A DNA stretch of 64,000 bases, from positions 62,001-126,000 of the forward strand of contig JALGYY010000047.1 of assembly GCA_025782575.1 (NCBI GenBank), written 5' to 3'. Below the pieces are notes generated by a model that saw nothing but the letters and a program-made list of their open reading frames with translations, did not search any database and was not told the origin of the DNA. This document shows positions 59,404 to 64,000 of the stretch, piece by piece (the first letter of the stretch is position 1; the number at the start of each line of letters is the position of its first letter). The position numbers and the translations under genes are program-made. The stretch comes from a bacterium (GTDB taxonomy: Bacteria > Orphanbacterota > Orphanbacteria > Orphanbacterales > Orphanbacteraceae).

Positions 59404-60771
59404 TCAGTTTCCCCTTCGGGGACGCTTGATTCCATGGCGTTTCATGATTTTCAGAAGGCTCGAATGGTCAGCAAGGCCGAGATTCGCGGCCGTTTTCGTA
59501 ATGTGCCAGTCGTTCCGGTCGAGCGCCTTGAGGACGATTTCCCTCTCCGCCGCTCCTCTAAGGGCTGAAAGTGTGCCCGGGGCAGGGGCATTTCTCCCCC
59601 CCGTGCCTGTGGAGAGAACCTCGACCGGCACATCACCAGCTTCGATCACTTTCCCCTCGGATGCGATCATCATCCTTTCGATCATATTCCGGAGCTCCCG
59701 GACGTTGTTCCGCCGCCAGTCATATCGCTCGAGAAGCTTGATCGCCTCTGGCTCGATTTCCTTCCGCGCCATGCCCATCCGTTTGCTCAGTGTTGCCAGA
59801 AAATGGGCCGCGAGCAACGGCACGTCCGAAAGGCGCTCCCGTAAAGAGGGGACGGGGAGTGCGTGGACGTTCAGGCGATAGTAGAGATCCTGCCGGAAGC
59901 GGCCCCCCTCGATCTCCACGGATAAGTCTCTGTTTGTCGCGGCCACGACTCGCGTATCGATCCGGATGGGTTGTTTCCCGCCAAGCCGCATAACGGTATC
60001 CTGCTCGAGCACGCGGAGGAGCTTGGCCTGAGCGGCAGGAGGGAGCTCGCCGATTTCATCCAGAAAAAGTGTGCCCCCTGTCGCGCTCTCGAACGCCCCC
60101 CGCCGGATCCTGTCGGCTCCCGTAAACGCCCCTTTCTCGTGCCCGAAAAGCTCGCTTTCCACAAGACTCTCCGGCAGGGCGGCACTGTTCACGGCCAGGA
60201 AAATCCCTTTCCTGCCACTCAGCCTGTGTAGTTCACGTGCGACCAGTTCTTTGCCGCTTCCACTCTCTCCGGTAATCAGGACAGTACTCGGAACGGGGGC
60301 GACCTTCTCGATCGATCGCCTGAGGGCGACCATGATCCGGCTCTTCCCGAGCAGGGTAGTCGAGCCTCCCAGTTGATCGCGGAGTTCCTCCACCTCGTGG
60401 ACGAGCCGGCTTTTTTCGAGGGCGTTCTCGACTTCTCGGACGACCCGCTCGATCGGCTCGGCCTTATCGATAAAGCTGTACGCACCCAGTTTGACAGCCC
60501 GGACGCAGCGCTCGTAGTTACCTGTACCTGTATAGACGATCACCGGGATTTCGATTCTTCTCTCTTCGAGAGTTTTGAGCACCTCGAAGCCGTCCACCCC
60601 GGGCATTTCGAGATCGAGAATCATGCAATCGACGATTTCCTTTTCCAGAAAGGCAATCGCCTCACCTCCGCCGGAAACGGCGACCGCCTCGTGGCCGCCA
60701 AGGCGATGCAGATCGTACGCGTACTGTTCACTGAGCGCCGGCACGTCTTCGACAATGAGTATGCGCGCCAT
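59404..60771 (-). CDS. NtrC-type sigma-54-dependent response regulator
   Basis: 455 residues. Receiver 1-120 (Asp53 in MILDLEMPGVDG), AAA+ domain about 140-370 with Walker A GESGSGKE (168-175), the sigma-54-contacting GAFTGA (214-219), Walker B GGTLFLDEIGELP, and a C-terminal FIS-type helix-turn-helix (AEREIVLKALDRNDWHITKTAANLGLADHSSLLKIMKRHGI). It activates sigma-54 promoters after phosphorylation by the histidine kinase directly upstream (one-base gap). Target genes are not visible; I found no good -24/-12 promoter in the window. Confidence 0.97.
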   Translation of the reverse strand: MARILIVEDVPALSEQYAYDLHRLGGHEAVAVSGGGEAIAFLEKEIVDCMILDLEMPGVDGFEVLKTLEERRIEIPVIVYTGTGNYERCVRAVKLGAYSFIDKAEPIERVVREVENALEKSRLVHEVEELRDQLGGSTTLLGKSRIMVALRRSIEKVAPVPSTVLITGESGSGKELVARELHRLSGRKGIFLAVNSAALPESLVESELFGHEKGAFTGADRIRRGAFESATGGTLFLDEIGELPPAAQAKLLRVLEQDTVMRLGGKQPIRIDTRVVAATNRDLSVEIEGGRFRQDLYYRLNVHALPVPSLRERLSDVPLLAAHFLATLSKRMGMARKEIEPEAIKLLERYDWRRNNVRELRNMIERMMIASEGKVIEAGDVPVEVLSTGTGGRNAPAPGTLSALRGAAEREIVLKALDRNDWHITKTAANLGLADHSSLLKIMKRHGIKRPRRGN

Positions 60772-60772
60772 A

Positions 60773-62512
60773 TCAGCAAGACCCTCCCCGGCTGTCCGTC
60801 CCGGTTGCCGCCGCGGGAAATCTGATGAGAAACCGCGTTCCCCTGCCCGGTTCGCTTCGCATTTTAATTGACCCTTCGAAGTCGGTCACCAGTCTCTTTA
60901 CGATCGAGAGGCCGAGTCCCGAACCATTCTTTTTGCTGGAATAGAAGTGCTCGAATATCATATCCGCATTGGCGGGCTCGATGCCGCACCCGTCATCGCT
61001 CACCTCCAGTTCGATCACAGGTTGACTGCCGATTTGTGAAACGAGCCGCGTGGTCACGGTGATCGTACCTCCTTCCGGGCCGAAACTCTCACGGGCATTT
61101 CTGAGAAGATTGTCCAGGATGCGCCGCAATCCGACCGGGTCGGCAAGGACGAGAAGAGGAGAAACAGCTAGCTTGCAATCGATACGAACCGGGAGATCCG
61201 CAGCAGACGGGACGGCCTGCCGAATGATCTCTCCCAGGTCGCAGATCGTCTTTCCGGGAGGGGTGGCGATCCTGGAATAATTTGTTGAGAGAGTTTCGAG
61301 ATAGTCGAGGCTCGACTCGATCGTGCCGACTCGATCACTGAAAACCCGGGGGAGCTCGCTCGGTTCGGTGCGGGAGAGCTGGCTCAGATGGCGGATCACA
61401 TTCTTGATCGGGGTCAGGCCGTTTCGCAGATCGTGGTTGATCTGACGCGCGATCTCGCCGAGCGTCGCCAGACGTTCCGTTTCGCGAAGCCGCGCTGCGC
61501 TCCCCCGAAGCCGTGACGTCATCTCTCCGAGCAGACGGCTCAGCGTTCCCACTTCATCACTTCGATTCATGGGGAACCGGACATCCAGCCGATCGAGATC
61601 GACATCGGATGCGCGGGCGGCGAGGGTACGGATCGGTTTGCTGACTCGAGCCGCCAGCCAGGCGGACAGAAAAATCGAACCAAGCGCCGCTGCTCCCAGG
61701 AGAAGCGAAAGTCGGAGACGAAGATGGGAGAGCAGCTGTTCCAGAGGGGCCCGGGGGTGCGTCACGATCAGCATGGCATCGACCAGATGATAGGCGCTCT
61801 TCCCATTGTCAACGACCAGGGGAATAGTCCAGTCTCTCCGAAAGTCGTTGCTCTCCTCGCTCGTGGCGCCCGGTCCTCGGGAGGCGGAAGAGAGAGTCTT
61901 CTCACCTGCCAGGAGTACGATTTCACCGCTGCTTTTAGATGCCATCCGGGTAAGCAACTCTTCGTTCAAAGCGAAACCGCCCACAAGGTCGATCGAGTGA
62001 CCTGAAAGGTCCGTCGTAATACTTCCCGCGAGTACCAGAAAGCGGTCGCCGGGGACCCGGGCCCATGTGAGCGCGGATCGATGATAAGGAGATTGCGCGA
62101 GAAGCTGGGGGAGTGCCGGTTCCATTCTGTCAAACTCATTCCTGTAGTGACCTGAGCTGATAATCCGTCCCTCTTCATCCTGCACCTGGAGCATGTCGAG
62201 CCCGGTGAGCGCCAGCGCCCCTTCCGCGTAATCCAGAAGATAGTTTCGCTCATCCGCGACCTCGTCGAAAGCGGCGAGCCGAAATCGGGTATCCGCTCGA
62301 AGCTCCCCGGCGAGTGCCTCAAGCCGGCTGTAAGTTGTCCTGATTCGGGTGAGCAACTCGTTTTCCATTCTTGCGGCAAGCTCATCCACCCGCTCTTCAT
62401 ATTGAACGGTCAATCGGCCTGACATGTCTCGATAAAGCGCCCACCCGAGAAGGGCGAGCGGTAAAAGAACGACGAAGAGGGACGTGACAAGAAGTCGGGT
62501 TCGAAGATTCAT
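60773..62512 (-). CDS. Membrane sensor histidine kinase
   Basis: 579 residues. TM1 about 7-27, a periplasmic sensor region 28-265 (dCache-like length), TM2 about 269-290, HAMP 288-342 (ARVSKPIRTLAARASDVDLDRLDVRFPMNRSDEVGTLSRLL), H-box His360 in QINHDLRNGLTPIKNVIRHL (AtoS/NtrY-like HDLRN), and an ATPase domain with N-box LRRILDNLLRNARESFG, G1 VSDDGCGIEP, and KNGSGLGLSIVKRLV. It should phosphorylate the NtrC-type regulator. The four-base overlap with the binding-protein gene (ATGA) ties ligand capture and sensing together. Confidence 0.96.
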   Translation of the reverse strand: MNLRTRLLVTSLFVVLLPLALLGWALYRDMSGRLTVQYEERVDELAARMENELLTRIRTTYSRLEALAGELRADTRFRLAAFDEVADERNYLLDYAEGALALTGLDMLQVQDEEGRIISSGHYRNEFDRMEPALPQLLAQSPYHRSALTWARVPGDRFLVLAGSITTDLSGHSIDLVGGFALNEELLTRMASKSSGEIVLLAGEKTLSSASRGPGATSEESNDFRRDWTIPLVVDNGKSAYHLVDAMLIVTHPRAPLEQLLSHLRLRLSLLLGAAALGSIFLSAWLAARVSKPIRTLAARASDVDLDRLDVRFPMNRSDEVGTLSRLLGEMTSRLRGSAARLRETERLATLGEIARQINHDLRNGLTPIKNVIRHLSQLSRTEPSELPRVFSDRVGTIESSLDYLETLSTNYSRIATPPGKTICDLGEIIRQAVPSAADLPVRIDCKLAVSPLLVLADPVGLRRILDNLLRNARESFGPEGGTITVTTRLVSQIGSQPVIELEVSDDGCGIEPANADMIFEHFYSSKKNGSGLGLSIVKRLVTDFEGSIKMRSEPGRGTRFLIRFPAAATGTDSRGGSC

Positions 62513-63999
62513 GGCGAGGGAGCGTCCTTTCGCCAGCCGGAATGTACGAGGCGGATCACACCATGATAATCGATCGTGATCCCCGTCAGTCCTCTGCGAG
62601 AGACCATGTGGGGCCGCGTGGTGTAGAGAGGTGTGATGAGCTCGATCGCGATCTGTTGCGAGGGGGTAGCTTGCGGCATTTTGCTGCTGGGGGGCTCTCT
62701 GTCGCGGACAAGCCAGGGAGACTGCCGGAGCAGCGCGTTCAGGCGGCGGCTCTCCCCTATTTTTTCGCGGCGAACCGGTACGACATGGGCGAGCGGACCT
62801 CCCCGAGAGGTGGCGATTGAATCAACAGGGCCGATCGAATCGAGGGCGCTGATTTTCCACGATAACCTCTCGGCGATCCGCCGCGCTTCGTCGTCAAACA
62901 GTGGATAGGCAATCTTCCCCAGCGTTTCCATGGGAGGGGGGTAGGGGTGTTGCCCTGGAAGATCCAACCGAGTCTGGATCGGATCGCCTGTGCCGGGCGG
63001 ATAGAGGGAGGTCAGCTCTTCCGCATCTGTATTCGCCACGTCTCTCACGAGACCGCATTGCAGTTCAGGATCAGCCGATAGGGCGGCGACAGATTTAGTA
63101 CGGTCGACGGCGACCAGATAGTAGTCGAGATCGAAAGGAAGGGGCTGGTCGGTGAAATCGCTCGACCGTTCAGCATACTGAAACACATCGCGCTCGCGGG
63201 TGATCAGGAGATCGATGTCAGGCGGGAGCAGGGCCGGCTCAGCCTCATCCTGAATGGAACGAAAATCGAAGACCAGAGAACCGGCGAGGTCTTTTCCAAG
63301 CGGATGTTTTCGATTGGGAATACAAACCAGTTTGCCGTGTCGGACGTGGCTTCCCGGTTCGATCATCCAGGCTCCCGTACCGATCGGGTATTCCGATTTC
63401 GGAGTTGCAGACGGTTTCATATCGTTACCGGCGATCCCGAACGAAGGATGGGAAAGCAAGTAGAGTAGTTCTGGATCGCCCACTTCCAAGCGGATCTCGA
63501 CCGTTCGATCGCTGATTCCCCGAATCTGATCACGCCCGAGCCAGTGACGGGGTTTCATTGACCAGGGGTTCTCTGAGGCGTGCCAGTATGCGTTGATAAG
63601 TCGCGGTTCGACCGGCTCGCCGTCCCAGAAGACCGCACCTTCCCGCAGCTTGAAAGTCCATGTTTTCCAGTCGTCGGAGACGGTCCAGCTTTCGGCGAGC
63701 CCTGGTTCTATTCTGCCCAGGCAATCAACTGTGACGAGGGTTTCGTAGAGGGTGCCGAACAGCAGGCGCTCGGAGTCGTTCAGCGGTGATGGCGCGTCCA
63801 TGGCCCACACTCGATCGGTCATGGCGATCCGAACAGGCCGCACACCGCCGGCCGGCTCTCCTGCGAGGAGCAGGCAAGGCTCGTCACTTCCCGCTCGGAA
63901 TCCTGTCTCGCGGGTCCCATGACCGGCACACCCGATCATCACGATCGGGCCGCCGAAGAGCATCAATCCGATGATCTGTCCTATCCATCTCACTGTCAT
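62509..63999 (-). CDS. Family 5 solute-binding lipoprotein, no permease nearby
   Basis: 496 residues to an ATG one base from the window end; the true start may lie there or further out. Lipobox MIGC (Cys24). The sequence FGTLYETLVTVDCLGRIEPGLAESWTVSDDWKTWTFKLREGAVFWDGEPVEP is the family 5 extracellular solute-binding (oligopeptide/dipeptide/nickel) signature. No ABC membrane or ATPase gene adjoins it; instead it overlaps a histidine kinase gene. So it may present its ligand to the kinase's periplasmic domain rather than feed a transporter. The permease could still lie beyond the edge. Confidence 0.88.
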   Translation of the reverse strand: MTVRWIGQIIGLMLFGGPIVMIGCAGHGTRETGFRAGSDEPCLLLAGEPAGGVRPVRIAMTDRVWAMDAPSPLNDSERLLFGTLYETLVTVDCLGRIEPGLAESWTVSDDWKTWTFKLREGAVFWDGEPVEPRLINAYWHASENPWSMKPRHWLGRDQIRGISDRTVEIRLEVGDPELLYLLSHPSFGIAGNDMKPSATPKSEYPIGTGAWMIEPGSHVRHGKLVCIPNRKHPLGKDLAGSLVFDFRSIQDEAEPALLPPDIDLLITRERDVFQYAERSSDFTDQPLPFDLDYYLVAVDRTKSVAALSADPELQCGLVRDVANTDAEELTSLYPPGTGDPIQTRLDLPGQHPYPPPMETLGKIAYPLFDDEARRIAERLSWKISALDSIGPVDSIATSRGGPLAHVVPVRREKIGESRRLNALLRQSPWLVRDREPPSSKMPQATPSQQIAIELITPLYTTRPHMVSRRGLTGITIDYHGVIRLVHSGWRKDAPSP

Positions 64000-64000
64000 A

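Overview
The window is about 64 kb of dense, moderately GC-rich bacterial chromosome. It carries no tRNA, rRNA, insertion sequence or CRISPR that I could recognise. The organism is a diderm: there are many signal peptides and lipoboxes, FadL and other outer-membrane barrels, and ExbB/ExbD motors. Three exported proteins end in a FlgD-like / type-A-sorting-like domain (PNPFNP-type start, WDGRD-type core). PEGA-tailed Ser/Thr kinases and many TPR proteins point to the FCB superphylum or a neighbouring candidate phylum (Krumholzibacteriota-, Eisenbacteria- or Gemmatimonadota-like). The phylum is an inference and not proven here.

Layout: 1-7.6 kb holds a truncated lipoprotein start, a subtilase, a cobalamin riboswitch in front of one secreted protein, and housekeeping or single-function genes (LOG, VOC, SRPBCC, SirB1-like, methyltransferase, DUF4097-like). 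7.6-18.6 kb is a minus-strand run: PAS histidine kinase plus FixJ-like regulator, thioesterase, a large secreted protein, PP2C phosphatase, PEGA Ser/Thr kinase, a TPR-like membrane protein and a GT39-type glycosyltransferase with a TPR tail.

18.8-38.0 kb is the most striking part: nineteen minus-strand genes with no gap above about 31 bp and many ATGA or TAATG junctions. In transcription order they are: a lipoprotein with a C-x5-C-H motif, an outer-membrane barrel, a two-CxxCH HzsA-related propeller protein, a TlpA-like thioredoxin, DUF4266, DUF3570, an NHL propeller, a lipoprotein, two barrels (one with an SH3-like domain), two small secreted proteins, a 1609-residue TPR protein, a TPR lipoprotein, a small secreted protein, ExbB/TolQ, two ExbD/TolR and an AgmX/TonB-like protein. 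The distal half resembles the Agl/Glt-type trans-envelope motor clusters of myxobacteria and relatives. The proximal half looks like a heme/thiol redox module with its own outer-membrane proteins. Their union in one transcription unit is the best candidate for an undescribed system.

38.3-42.1 kb: DUF523-DUF1722 protein, esterase, PlsC-like acyltransferase and polysaccharide deacetylase. 42.2-54.8 kb is a full fatty-acid uptake and beta-oxidation locus: FadD, a TetR/FadR-like regulator with a clear palindromic operator, FadN-FadA-FadE (fadE has an apparent frameshift), an HSDL2-like dehydrogenase, a chalcone-isomerase-fold protein, FadL and a GDSL lipoprotein, closed by a strong terminator. 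54.9-64 kb: TPR membrane protein, a stand-alone domain otherwise found at the C-terminus of PEP/pyruvate-binding proteins, glutamate dehydrogenase, and a solute-binding lipoprotein / histidine kinase / NtrC-type regulator set that runs to the window edge.
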